Below, in pieces: positions 34,820 to 43,446 of a stretch of DNA of 64,000 nucleotides. The stretch lies in NCBI GenBank assembly GCA_964242115.1, contig CAXSZX010000019.1:1-64000 (forward strand). Reading direction: 5' to 3'. Each line of letters opens with the position of its first letter. The first letter of the stretch is position 1. Below the pieces are notes generated by a model. It did no database searches and was not told the DNA's origin. It worked only from the letters and a program-made list of their open reading frames with translations. Origin of the DNA: BOG-908 sp964242115. Lineage in GTDB: Bacteria > Pseudomonadota > Alphaproteobacteria > Acetobacterales > Acetobacteraceae. Made by a program: the position numbers and the translations under genes.

Positions 34820-36019
34820 TTACGCCCCAGCCCGAAACATAACGACGAAGCACGTGTGCCCCCGCGTGCGGTCCACCTCCAGCCACCCGCGCTGCTGGCT
34901 CCTCAGCAACCCGGTCACCAGCCGCATGCCGAAGCCACGCGACGCCTCCGGGTTGAAGCTCGCCGGCAAGCCCGTTCCCTCGTCCTCCACAATCAGCCGC
35001 AGCACGTCCTGGCCCACCCTCTCCAGGCTCACGTCGATCGTGCCCGCGCCGTATTTCAGCGAGTTGGTCACCAGTTCGACGAGGATCAGCCCGAGATTGG
35101 CCGCGTCGGCCGCCGGCCACTGGTCGCGTTGCGCGTGCAGCACGATGGGGCGCTCCAGCCCGGTGCCCGCCTGCGTCGCGCGCTGGTTTTGCAGCACCGT
35201 CTCGACGTAGACGGACAGGTCGACATGCGTCTCGGCGCCCATTTGATAGAGCTGCTCGTGCATCGCGCCGAAGGTACACACCCGCGCTGCACTGTTGCGC
35301 AGGAGCTCGGCTGCGTCCTGGTCGCTGGCCGCCCTGGCCTGCAGGTTGAGCAGCGACTGCACCATGGTCAGGCTGTTCTTCACCCGGTGGTTCACCTCCT
35401 GCATCAGCAGGTCGCGCTCGGCCAGTGCCGCTTTCTTGGCGGCCAGGTGGCTGGCCGTCTCCGCCTGCAGGCGGTCCTTGCTCGCCAGCAGCTCGCGCTG
35501 CTGCCGCCCTAGCCGGCGCAGCTTCAACTGCGCCATTACCTGCCGCCCGAGTGCCGCCAGCGCGCGTTCCTGCTTGGGGGTCAGCCCACCCGGCCGGCTC
35601 TGCCTGTCGAGCACGCAGATGGTGCCGAGCGGCACGCCATCTTCGGTCAGTAACGGCGCCCCGGCGTAGAACCGCAGGTCCGGCGCGCCGGTCACCAGGG
35701 GGTTGTCGCGGAAACGCACGTCTTGCGAGAGGTCTTCGACGGTGAAGATGCCGCGCGCATGCATGGCATGGGCGCACACCGACTGCTCGATCGGCGTCTC
35801 CCGCAACCCCAGCCCAGTCTCCGCGGCAAACCACTGCCGGTCCTCGTCCACGAAGCTGATCAGCGCCATTGCCGTGCCGCAAATCTCGGCGGCAATGTCC
35901 ACGGTATCGGCAAAGGCGACCTCCGGCGGCGTGTCCAGGATGCCGAGGTCGCGCAGGGCCGCCAGCCGCTCGGTCTTGGACTCGTCGCCGGACTGCACGG
36001 ACCGTACAGGCCCCAGCAT
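34820..36019 (-). CDS. GAF-domain HisKA_2 sensor histidine kinase
   Basis: A cytoplasmic two-component kinase of about 399 residues. Residues about 15-165 are a GAF domain of the type starting LAALRDLGILDTPPE. The HisKA_2 box follows with the phospho-His in LMQEVNHRVKNSLTMVQSLL. Then comes an HATPase domain (NLGLILVELVTNSLKYGA, EDEGTGLP, GFGMRLV). HisKA_2/HWE kinases often feed the alphaproteobacterial general stress response. The start is uncertain: ATG at 36019 gives the usual GAF N-terminus, while in-frame ATGs at 36049 and 36061 are possible; none has a good ribosome site. The 250 bases upstream to hemF hold nothing I recognise. Confidence 0.88.
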   Translation of the reverse strand: MLGPVRSVQSGDESKTERLAALRDLGILDTPPEVAFADTVDIAAEICGTAMALISFVDEDRQWFAAETGLGLRETPIEQSVCAHAMHARGIFTVEDLSQDVRFRDNPLVTGAPDLRFYAGAPLLTEDGVPLGTICVLDRQSRPGGLTPKQERALAALGRQVMAQLKLRRLGRQQRELLASKDRLQAETASHLAAKKAALAERDLLMQEVNHRVKNSLTMVQSLLNLQARAASDQDAAELLRNSAARVCTFGAMHEQLYQMGAETHVDLSVYVETVLQNQRATQAGTGLERPIVLHAQRDQWPAADAANLGLILVELVTNSLKYGAGTIDVSLERVGQDVLRLIVEDEGTGLPASFNPEASRGFGMRLVTGLLRSQQRGWLEVDRTRGHTCFVVMFRAGA

Positions 36020-36268
36020 CGCCGGAATGCGACATGGTCCATCCATCATTCGTGCATCCATGGCAGGCGTCGCGCCCGCGCCCTTTCGTGCCGCAAAGGA
36101 CCCAGTCGCTGTCCCTCGCTCCCAAGTAATCAGCGCCAGACTACTCCAGACAGCCCACCTTTTCCAGAACGGATATTCCAACTAATAGGCGAGATACTCC
36201 GTCAGATTTCTACTTACGCGTGTTGCACTTCCCCGATTCTTGGCGGCGCCAGTTCCGGTATTGCCAGG

Positions 36269-37165
36269 TCAGGCCCAGCGCACCTCGGGCGGCAGGCTCA
36301 TCAGGATAGCGTCCACGTTGCCGCCGGTCTTCAGCCCGAACGTGGTGCCGCGGTCGTGCAGCAGGTTGAACTCCACGTAGCGGCCGCGCCGCAGCAGCTG
36401 GTGTGCGCGGTCGGCATCCGTCCAGGCGCGGCCGGCACGGCGGCGCACGATGGCGGGATAGGAGTCGAGAAACGCCTGGCCCACATCGCGGGTGAACGCG
36501 AAGTCGGCTTGCGCGTCGCCGGTGTCGAGGTGGTCGTAGAAGATGCCGCCCACGCCGCGCGGCTCGCCCCGGTGCGGCAGGAAGAAGTAGCGGTCGCACC
36601 AGGCCTTGAACTTCGGGTAGTATTCCGGGTCGTGGGCGTCGCAGGCGCGCTGGAAGGCAGCGTGGAATGTGGCGCTGTCCTCGGCCGTCTCCTGCGTGTC
36701 GAAGAACATCGGGGTCAGGTCGCCCCCGCCGCCGAACCATCCCTTCGTGGTGACCAGCATACGGGTGTTCATGTGCACCGCCGGCACGTGCGGGTTCTGC
36801 AGGTGGGCCACCAGGCTGATGCCGGTGGCGAAGAAGCGCGGGTCCTCTGCGGCGCCGGGTATGTTGGCGCGGAACTCCGGGCTGAACTCGCCGGAGACGG
36901 TGGAAACGTTCACGCCGACTTTCTCGAACACGCGGCCGCGCATAAGGCTGATCACCCCGCCGCCGCCGTGGCTGCCGTCCTCGGTGGGGCGCTCCCACGG
37001 GCGCCGCTCGAACCGGCCCGGCGACTGGTCGGACAGCGGTCCCTCGTGCTCGGCCTCGATCGCCTCGAAGGCGGCGCAGATGCGGTCGCGCAGGGATTCG
37101 AACCAGGCGCGGGCGTCCGGCTTCAGCGCGGCGTGGGGCGGGGCGTCGGCGGTGTGGGTGTCCAT
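36269..37165 (-). CDS. hemF: Oxygen-dependent coproporphyrinogen III oxidase
   Basis: HemF makes protoporphyrinogen IX from coproporphyrinogen III using oxygen, the aerobic route of heme synthesis. The 298-residue protein carries all the family blocks: GGGGVISLMRG, NPHVPAVHMNTR, WFGGGGDLTP, a HRGEPRGVGGIFYD loop and the C-terminal GRYVEFNLLHDRGTTFGL followed by MSLPP. It is a single gene, divergent from petBC across repeat R20. Confidence 0.96.
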   Translation of the reverse strand: MDTHTADAPPHAALKPDARAWFESLRDRICAAFEAIEAEHEGPLSDQSPGRFERRPWERPTEDGSHGGGGVISLMRGRVFEKVGVNVSTVSGEFSPEFRANIPGAAEDPRFFATGISLVAHLQNPHVPAVHMNTRMLVTTKGWFGGGGDLTPMFFDTQETAEDSATFHAAFQRACDAHDPEYYPKFKAWCDRYFFLPHRGEPRGVGGIFYDHLDTGDAQADFAFTRDVGQAFLDSYPAIVRRRAGRAWTDADRAHQLLRRGRYVEFNLLHDRGTTFGLKTGGNVDAILMSLPPEVRWA

Positions 37166-37216
37166 GGCGGTTATCTAGGCTTGCTCGTTGGGCTTGCCGA
37201 GTAGCGGGCGGCAAGG

Positions 37217-37348
37217 AAGCAAGGCCTTCTTTTTCGAGAAAAAGAAGCAAAAAGCTTTTATTGCGGCTGTCGCGGCCCTCTCCGGCGAGCGCGCGACAGC
37301 GGAAATAAGAGTTTTTTGGTTCTTTCTTTCATAAAAGAACCGCTTGCT
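37217..37348 (+). repeat. Cloverleaf intergenic repeat, unit R20
   Basis: Left arm GGCCTTC...GAAGC, core GCGGCTGTCGCGGCC ... GCGCGACAGCGG, right arm GGTTC...GAACCGCTTGC. Lies in the divergent hemF/petB gap. Confidence 0.88.
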
Positions 37349-37511
37349 TTCTTACCCAAGGCCAGAATCTCACCAGGCTGGTGGAACTTGCACCCGCACC
37401 GATTGCAGCCGGAGAAACTCACCCTTATTAGGTGCGAGACGCGACGGGAGGCCTGTTCCCGTACAACCGTAGGCCCGGTGGCCCACGATGGCTCGATAGG
37501 GACGCAACACC

Positions 37512-38792
37512 ATGGCCGGCCTGCACAAGAGCGAGTTCCAGAACCCGGTGCTCAACTGGGTGGACACCCGCCTGCCGATCCTGACGCTGATGACGAAGGA
37601 ATACGGCAGCTTCCCAACGCCGAAGAACTTCAACTACTTCTGGAATTTCGGCGCGCTCGCGGTGATCAACCTGTTCGTCATGATCGCCACCGGCATCTTC
37701 CTGTCGATGAACTACAATGCCAGCACGGCCGGCGCCTTCGACAGCGTCGAGCGCATCATGCGCGACGTGAACTACGGCTGGCTGCTCCGCTACGTTCACA
37801 TGAACGGCGCGTCGATGTTCTTCATCATCATCTACATCCACATCTTCCGCGGCATGTACTACGGCAGCTACAAGGCGCCGCGCGAGCTGCTGTGGATGAC
37901 CGGCGTCACGCTCTTTCTTCTGCTCATGGCCACCGCCTTCATGGGCTACGTGCTGCCCTGGGGCCAGATGAGCTACTGGGGTGCCACCGTCATCACCAAC
38001 CTGTTCAGCGCCATCCCGGTGGTGGGAAACTGGATCGTCACCCTCCTCTGGGGCGGCTTCTCGGTGTCCAACCCGACGCTGAACCGCTTCTTCAGCCTGC
38101 ACTACCTGCTGCCGTTCGTGATCACCGGCGTGGTGTTCCTGCACGTGGTCGCCCTGCACATCACCGGCTCGAACAACCCGCTCGGCATCGACCCGAAGTC
38201 GGAGCAGGACACGCTGCCCTTCCACCCGTACTACACGGCCAAGGACAGCGTCGGCATGGCCGTCTACTTCCTGCTGTTCGCGGTGATCGTGTTCTTCATC
38301 CCGAACCTGTTCGGCGAGGCAGACAACTACATCCCCGCCAACCCGCTGCAGACGCCCAACGCCATCGTGCCGGAGTGGTACTTCCTGCCGTTCTACGCAA
38401 TCCTCCGCTCGGTGCCGAACAAGCTGGCCGGCGTGATCTGCATGTTCGGCTCCATCCTGGTGTGGTTCGTGCTGCCGTGGCTGGACACCTCGCCGGTGCG
38501 CAGCGCCCGCTTCCGCCCGCTATACCGCTGGTCGCTGCGGTTGATGGTGGTCTCCATGCTGGCACTCGGCGTGGTCGGCGCGCATCACCCTGTCGAGCCC
38601 TACGTCTCGATTGGCCGCCTGGCGACGATCTACTACTTCCTGCACTTCCTGGTGCTGGTGCCGCTGTTCGGCTTCATCGAGCGTCCGCTGCCGCTGCCGG
38701 AAAGCATCAGCAAGCCGGTGCTGCGTCAGACCTTCCCCGGTGGCGGCCGCCTGCCCTCCGGTGCCGCAGCAAAGCCGATGGAGAAGATCTGA
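37512..38792 (+). CDS. petB: Cytochrome b subunit of the bc1 complex
   Basis: The quinol-oxidising membrane subunit of complex III. The 426-residue protein has eight or nine helices. The heme-ligand His pairs lie in RYVHMNGASMFFIIIYIHIFRG and LHVVALHITG. The Qo motif PEWYFLP is exact, and GYVLPWGQMSYWGATVI is conserved. It has a ribosome site AGGGA before ATG 37512. Its stop overlaps the petC start. The Rieske gene petA, normally just upstream, is missing: the preceding 160 bases to repeat R20 do not encode it. Confidence 0.96.
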   Translation: MAGLHKSEFQNPVLNWVDTRLPILTLMTKEYGSFPTPKNFNYFWNFGALAVINLFVMIATGIFLSMNYNASTAGAFDSVERIMRDVNYGWLLRYVHMNGASMFFIIIYIHIFRGMYYGSYKAPRELLWMTGVTLFLLLMATAFMGYVLPWGQMSYWGATVITNLFSAIPVVGNWIVTLLWGGFSVSNPTLNRFFSLHYLLPFVITGVVFLHVVALHITGSNNPLGIDPKSEQDTLPFHPYYTAKDSVGMAVYFLLFAVIVFFIPNLFGEADNYIPANPLQTPNAIVPEWYFLPFYAILRSVPNKLAGVICMFGSILVWFVLPWLDTSPVRSARFRPLYRWSLRLMVVSMLALGVVGAHHPVEPYVSIGRLATIYYFLHFLVLVPLFGFIERPLPLPESISKPVLRQTFPGGGRLPSGAAAKPMEKI

Positions 38793-39580
38793 TGCGCGTC
38801 CGTCTCGCAGCCCTGGCCGGGGCCGCATTCCTGGCCGGGCTGAGCGCGGCCCAGGCACAGGAGGAGCGCCTGCCGCCTTTTCCGAAGGTAACCTGGAGCT
38901 TTGCCGGCCCTACTGGCGTGTTCGACAAAGCGTCCGCCCAGCGCGGCTTCCAGGTTTGGAACGAGGTCTGCTCGGCCTGCCACTCGATGAAGCTGATGAG
39001 CTACCGCAACCTGACCGGCATCGGCATCACACCGGCGCAGATCCGCGCCATCGCTGCCAGCAAGACCGTGCCCGGCGACTTGAACGACCAGGGCGAGCCC
39101 ACTACTCGGCCCGGCCTGCCATCTGACGCCTTTGCCTCGCCCTATCCTAACGACAAGGCGGCGCGGGCCGCCAACAACGGCGCCCTGCCGCCGGACCACT
39201 CGCTGATCGTCAACGCGCGCGAGGGTGGGTCCAGCTACATCAATGCGCTGATGCTCGGCTACGTCGAGCCGCCGGCCGGCGTGAAGGTGCCGGACGGGCT
39301 GTATTACAACAAGTGGTTCCCCGGCCATCAGATCCACATGCCGCCGCCGCTGCAGGCCGACTCCGTCACCTACGCCGACGGCACCAAGGCGACGCTGGAG
39401 CAGGAAGCCAAGGACGTCTCCACGTTCCTCTACTTCGCGTCCAACCCGCACATGGAGGAGCGCAAGCACCTCGGTGTGCGCATGGTCGGCTTCTTCGCGC
39501 TGATGTGCGGGCTGACCTACGCGGTGAAGAAACACGTCTGGTCGGATGTGCATAAGAGCAGCTCGGACGAGGCGCACTGA
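38792..39580 (+). CDS. petC: Cytochrome c1 subunit of the bc1 complex
   Basis: The membrane-anchored c-type cytochrome that passes electrons from the Rieske protein to soluble carriers. The 262-residue protein has a signal peptide (LAALAGAAFLAGLSAAQAQ), the heme motif CSACHS, a Met ligand in HQIHMPPPL, and a C-terminal anchor helix (LGVRMVGFFALMCGLTYAV). It starts in the petB stop (TGATG), so it is co-translated. Confidence 0.95.
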   Translation: MRVRLAALAGAAFLAGLSAAQAQEERLPPFPKVTWSFAGPTGVFDKASAQRGFQVWNEVCSACHSMKLMSYRNLTGIGITPAQIRAIAASKTVPGDLNDQGEPTTRPGLPSDAFASPYPNDKAARAANNGALPPDHSLIVNAREGGSSYINALMLGYVEPPAGVKVPDGLYYNKWFPGHQIHMPPPLQADSVTYADGTKATLEQEAKDVSTFLYFASNPHMEERKHLGVRMVGFFALMCGLTYAVKKHVWSDVHKSSSDEAH

Positions 39581-39582
39581 CA

Positions 39583-39739
39583 GCAAGCAAGCGGTTCTTT
39601 TTTGAAAAAAAGAACCAAAAAACTTTTGTCTCCCTCGCTGCGGCAACGGCCTGCATCTCTCAGGAAAAAACCAGGCGCCTGAGAGAGCGCAGAGACAAAA
39701 GTTTTTTGCTTCTTTTTTTCAAAAAAGAAGGCCTTGCTT
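39583..39739 (+). repeat. Cloverleaf intergenic repeat, unit R21 (intact, different core)
   Basis: GCAAGCAAGC, left hairpin GGTTC...GAACC, AAAAAACTTTTGTCTC pairing with GAGACAAAAGTTTTTT, right hairpin GCTTC...GAAGGCC. The inner core differs from other copies but is again an inverted repeat (TCTCTCAGG/CCTGAGAGA), which supports selection for pairing rather than sequence. Confidence 0.92.
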
Positions 39740-39767
39740 TCTTTCTCGTCCCGGACGAACCCGCACC

Positions 39768-40634
39768 ATGAACACCATCGGCGTCATCGGCGGCTCCGGC
39801 CTTTACGACATCGCAGGCCTCGAACAGCGCGAGTGGCGTCGCGTCCAAACTCCCTGGGGCGACCCGTCCGACGAGCTCCTCCACGGCGTGCTCGGCGGCG
39901 TGCCCTGCGTGTTCCTGCCGCGCCACGGCCGCGGCCACCGTCTCTCGCCCAGCCACCTCAACTACCGCGCCAACATCGACGCGCTGAAGCGGGCCGGCTG
40001 CACCCACGTCATTTCGTTGTCCGCCGTCGGCAGCCTGCAGGAAAACCTGCCGCCCGGCCACTTCGTGATCGTGGACCAGTTCGTCGACCGCAGCTTCGCT
40101 CGCGAGAAGAGCTTCTTCGGCGAGGGCTGCGTCGCCCATGTCAGCATGGCGCATCCGGTCTGCCCGCTGCTCGGCGACACGCTGGAGCGCGCGGCTCGCG
40201 ACCTCTCGCTGCCGGTCACACGCGGCGGCACCTACCTGGTCATGGAAGGCCCGCAATTCTCTACGAAGGCGGAAAGCGAGCTGTATCGGGGCTGGGGCTG
40301 CCACGTCATCGGCATGACCAACATGCCGGAGGCCAAGCTCGCCCGCGAGGCGGAGATGCACTACGCGACCGTCGCCATGGTGACCGACTACGATTGCTGG
40401 CACGAGACGCACGCTCACGTCACGGTGGACGCCGTGGTGGCGGTGATGACTGCCAACGCGCAGGCCGCGCGCGACCTGGTGCAGCGCGCGATCCCCATGC
40501 TGGCTGGCGCGGCGCCTGGCTGCGCGCTGCGCTGCGACCACGCGCTGGACCACGCCATCATAACACCTGACGCAGCGCGTGAGCCGGCGTTGATGGCGAA
40601 GCTGGACGCGGTGGCGGGGCGGCTGATCGGGTAA
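39768..40634 (+). CDS. mtnP: S-methyl-5'-thioadenosine phosphorylase
   Basis: Splits methylthioadenosine into adenine and methylthioribose-1-phosphate for methionine salvage. The 288-residue protein has the MTAP motifs IGVIGGSGLYDI, PRHGRGHRLSPSHLNYRAN, the YLVMEGPQFSTKAES region and GMTNMPEAKLAREAE, with MVTDYDCW near the end. Ser rather than Thr-rich substrate residues match MTAP rather than PNP. It is a single gene between repeats R21 and R22. Confidence 0.94.
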   Translation: MNTIGVIGGSGLYDIAGLEQREWRRVQTPWGDPSDELLHGVLGGVPCVFLPRHGRGHRLSPSHLNYRANIDALKRAGCTHVISLSAVGSLQENLPPGHFVIVDQFVDRSFAREKSFFGEGCVAHVSMAHPVCPLLGDTLERAARDLSLPVTRGGTYLVMEGPQFSTKAESELYRGWGCHVIGMTNMPEAKLAREAEMHYATVAMVTDYDCWHETHAHVTVDAVVAVMTANAQAARDLVQRAIPMLAGAAPGCALRCDHALDHAIITPDAAREPALMAKLDAVAGRLIG

Positions 40635-40764
40635 GCAAGCAAGCGGTTCTTTTTTGAAAAAAAGAACCAAAAAACTTTCGCTCTCTTCCAGGGAGTTTTC
40701 GGCGAGCGCGCGACGGCGGAGACAAAGTTTTCTGCTGCTTTTTTTCGAAAAGAAGGCCTTGCTT
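40634..40764 (+). repeat. Cloverleaf intergenic repeat, unit R22
   Basis: Begins at the mtnP stop. Left arm GCAAGCAAGCGGTTC...GAACC, core GCGAGCGCGCGACGGCGGAGAC, right arm GCTGC...GAAGGCCTTGC. Confidence 0.88.
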
Positions 40765-40815
40765 ACGTTCCCGTCCAGTAACGTCTTAGCAAGACACACC
40801 GCCTAAAACACCACC

Positions 40816-41925
40816 ATGCGCCTCAAACTCTATCGGGCGGCCAGCGTGGCCGATGCGATGGCCCAGCTCCGGCGGGAGTTGGGACCCGACGCGCTGATTC
40901 TTTCCACCCGCCGCGTCGGCGAGGGCGTGGAGCTGACCGCAGCCCTCGACGAGGACGAGGCCGCCCCACCGGTCCCAGCCCGGCCGGCCGAACCGCCCAC
41001 CTTGGCGCGCGCATCCGTCCTGCTGGACGCCGCCTACCACGCCGTGCCCCACCATCTCGCGTCCCGTCTCGCCGGCCCGGACCTCGCCGCCAGCCTGCGC
41101 ACCACGCTGCGCTTCGGCCCGCTCCCACTGCAGTCCTCGCCCGGCCCTTCCGCGCCGCTGATGCTCGCCGGCATGCCTGGCGCCGGCAAAACGCTGACCA
41201 CAGCGCGCCTTGCCACCAGGCTGGTCCTGGCCGGCACGCGGCCGTTGGTGATCACCGCGGACGGCCGCCGCGCCGGTGGCGCCGAGGAACTGGCGGCCTA
41301 CACCCGCCTGCTCGGCCTTACTTTGCTGGCCGCCAGCACGCCTGCCACGTTGCGCCGCGCGCTTACCCAGGCACCACCCGGCGTGCCCATCCTGATCGAT
41401 ACCGCCGGCACTAACCCGTTCGACGCCGCCGAGACCGACGCCCTGGCTAGCCTGGTGCAGGACTCCGGTGCCACCCCCATCCTGGTCATGGCCGCCGGTG
41501 CCCACCCCGAGGAAGCTGCCGAGCACGCGCACGCCTTCGCATCCCTCGGCGTGAGCCACCTTCTGCCCACCAGGCTGGACGTCGCCCGGCGCCTGGGCTG
41601 CGTGCTCGCCGCCGCTGCTTCCCCCGGCCTGACGCTGACGGAAGCCGGCATCGGCACCGGCGCCACGGACGGGCTGGTCCGCCTCACGCCCGAGTTCCTC
41701 GCCGCTCGCCTGCTCGCCACGCCGCCCCGCCCGCGCGCTGGCGCACTGGAGAGCACAGGTCTGGACACGCGAGGGCTCGATGCTCAGGAGCAGGACACGC
41801 TGGCGCTGGACAGGCGGGCGCTGTCCACGCCGCCACCCGAACCGCCATCGCACACGCTGCGCACCCCCGTCTTCCCCCGCGCCCGCGCCCGCGCGGCAGA
41901 GTCATGGGACATGCACTATGGATAG
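40816..41925 (+). CDS. flhF: Flagellar SRP-family GTPase FlhF
   Basis: FlhF sets the place and number of polar flagella. The 369-residue protein begins with the FlhF MRLKLYRAASVADAMAQLRRELGPDA block. The G-domain has G1 GMPGAGKTLTTARLA, G3 DTAG and a G4-like PTRLD. The region after G5 is a long Pro-rich tail not seen in typical FlhF. Other flagellar genes are not in the window. It overlaps flhG by eight bases. Confidence 0.9.
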   Translation: MRLKLYRAASVADAMAQLRRELGPDALILSTRRVGEGVELTAALDEDEAAPPVPARPAEPPTLARASVLLDAAYHAVPHHLASRLAGPDLAASLRTTLRFGPLPLQSSPGPSAPLMLAGMPGAGKTLTTARLATRLVLAGTRPLVITADGRRAGGAEELAAYTRLLGLTLLAASTPATLRRALTQAPPGVPILIDTAGTNPFDAAETDALASLVQDSGATPILVMAAGAHPEEAAEHAHAFASLGVSHLLPTRLDVARRLGCVLAAAASPGLTLTEAGIGTGATDGLVRLTPEFLAARLLATPPRPRAGALESTGLDTRGLDAQEQDTLALDRRALSTPPPEPPSHTLRTPVFPRARARAAESWDMHYG

Positions 41926-42703
41926 CCTGCCGCGCTTCGACCATGCTGCCCTGGCCGCCTCGCGGCCGCGCCGGATCGCCATCGCCTCGGGCAAAGGCGG
42001 CGTCGGCAAGACCTGGTTCGCCATCACCCTGGCGCACGCTCTGGCGCAGTCCGGCCAGAGCGTGTTGCTGTTCGACGGCGACCTCGGCCTCGCCAACATC
42101 GACATCCAGTTGGGCCTCTGCCCCGATTACGACCTCGGCGCCGTGCTCTCCGGCCGTGTGCCGCTCGCTGCCGCCGCCACCCGCGTGGACCCTGCCGGGT
42201 TCGACGTCCTGCCCGGCCGCTCCGGCTCCGGCAGCCTGGCCACCTTGGCGCCGCTGCGGCTGGAGTGGTTGCTGAACGAACTCGCCTGCCAGCCGCACGG
42301 AACGCTGCTGCTGGACCTTGGCGCCGGGCTGGACGCCGCCACCCGCCGCCTGGCCAGCTGGGCTGACACGCTGCTGGTCGTTGCCACGGACGAGCCGACC
42401 TCGCTCACCGACGCCTACGCGGTGTTGAAGCTGCACGCGGCCGACGTGGCGGTGGACGGCTGCAGGCCGGACGCCCGCATCGTCGTCAACCAGGCGGCCA
42501 CCGCCGCGTCGGGCCAGCGCACCTTCGCCACGCTGGCGCGCGCCTGCGCCAGCTTCCTCGGCACGCACCCGACGCTGGCGGGGGTGATCCGAAGGGACGA
42601 AAGGGTGCGCGATGCGATCCGCCGGCAGGTGCCGCTGCTGACGCGGCATCCGAACTGTCCGGCGGCGCAGGATGTGCTGGGGATCGCCGGCCAACTGCTC
42701 TAA
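41918..42703 (+). CDS. flhG: Flagellar number regulator FlhG (FleN), MinD-like ATPase
   Basis: A 261-residue P-loop ATPase of the ParA/MinD group. It has the deviant Walker A IASGKGGVGKTWFA, FDGDLGLANIDIQLG and LLLDLGAGLD. FlhG restrains FlhF and limits flagellar number. The C-terminus lacks the amphipathic membrane-targeting extension of longer family members. It is translated from within the end of flhF. Confidence 0.88.
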   Translation: MDSLPRFDHAALAASRPRRIAIASGKGGVGKTWFAITLAHALAQSGQSVLLFDGDLGLANIDIQLGLCPDYDLGAVLSGRVPLAAAATRVDPAGFDVLPGRSGSGSLATLAPLRLEWLLNELACQPHGTLLLDLGAGLDAATRRLASWADTLLVVATDEPTSLTDAYAVLKLHAADVAVDGCRPDARIVVNQAATAASGQRTFATLARACASFLGTHPTLAGVIRRDERVRDAIRRQVPLLTRHPNCPAAQDVLGIAGQLL

Positions 42704-42790
42704 AGCAAGCGCTCCTTTTTGAGAAAAGGAAGCAAAAAGCTTTTACTGCGGCTGTCGCGGTTTGTCCGGGATCGCGCGACGGCGGGGAAT
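42704..42790 (+). repeat. Cloverleaf repeat R23, left arm and core
   Basis: GCAAGCGCTCC, T/A hairpin ending GGAAGC, AAAAAGCTTTT, GGCTGTCGCGG ... CGCGCGACGGCGG. The right arm is lost here; a remnant (TTCAAAAAACAACCGCTTCC) lies about 240 bases on. Confidence 0.8.
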
Positions 42791-43031
42791 GTCGGCCTTA
42801 CGGTTCCGCGGCGAACACCTTCGGCGCTCAAAAGCAATTTACCGAGGCGGTTACCCTCTGCGGCTTTCTTCGATGTCAGCCCTTCGTTCGGCTGCTCAAC
42901 GCTCGCCTAAGCGATCGCCGCAGGCGGCTCGGCCTTGAACAGGCCGGACGGCCGGACGATCATCGCGCGCCGAAGGTCGCCGCCGTCTCGATCGGGGTGT
43001 TCTCTCCGAAACTAGACTCCACGGTAACTCT
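42704..43031. other. Gene-free 328 bases with a split repeat
   Basis: Convergent gap between flhG and the receiver gene. It holds the left arm and core of a cloverleaf unit (42704-42790) and, at the far end, the 3' half of a right arm (about 43026-43050) that runs into the receiver gene. No coding sequence is recognised between them. Confidence 0.65.
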
Positions 43032-43436
43032 TCAAAAAACAACCGCTTCCTTGCTGTCCGGAGACTCCCGCGCCAGCAACGCCGACATTGCCCGCAGCAG
43101 CTCCGTCGGCAGGAACGGCTTGCTGCACGAGACCCAAAGCGGGTGCTCCGCCGGCACCGCCTCGTGTCCGTAGCCGGACAGCAACAGGAACGGTATCCGC
43201 CTGCCCTCCAGCAGCTCCGCCACCGGATAGACCCGCTCGCCACGCAGGTTCACGTCCAGCAACGCCAGATCCGCCTGCGCATCCCGCGCTGCGGCCAGGG
43301 CGGTGCCGAGCGTGGTGAACGGCCCGATTACCTTGCAGCCGTGGTCGACCAGCGTCTCCTCGATCAGCATCGCCACCAGCAGCTCGTCCTCCACCACCAG
43401 CACCTTGGCGCCGGCGAGGCTGTCGAAACCGGGCAT
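43032..43436 (-). CDS. Single-domain response regulator (receiver only)
   Basis: A 134-residue receiver protein: acidic pair Glu16/Asp17 (LVVEDELLV), phospho-acceptor Asp61 (LALLDVNLRG) and Lys106 (SKPF). No output domain. It lies ten bases downstream of the CheB-CheR-HWE kinase, so it is probably that kinase's partner. The last residues (EAVVF) and the stop are encoded by a repeat right-arm remnant, so the C-terminus has been reshaped by the repeat. Confidence 0.87.
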   Translation of the reverse strand: MPGFDSLAGAKVLVVEDELLVAMLIEETLVDHGCKVIGPFTTLGTALAAARDAQADLALLDVNLRGERVYPVAELLEGRRIPFLLLSGYGHEAVPAEHPLWVSCSKPFLPTELLRAMSALLARESPDSKEAVVF

Positions 43437-43446
43437 GTTCGCCTGT

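Noticed and set aside
34820..36181. Longest possible start for the GAF kinase at 36181
   Set aside because: The extra N-terminal residues are Trp/Arg-rich and unlike the family; the internal ATGs give a normal GAF N-terminus.
37349..37511. Hidden tRNA or small RNA gene before petB
   Set aside because: No cloverleaf of tRNA type, no CCA-proximal acceptor pairing and no T-loop motif could be found in the 160 bases.
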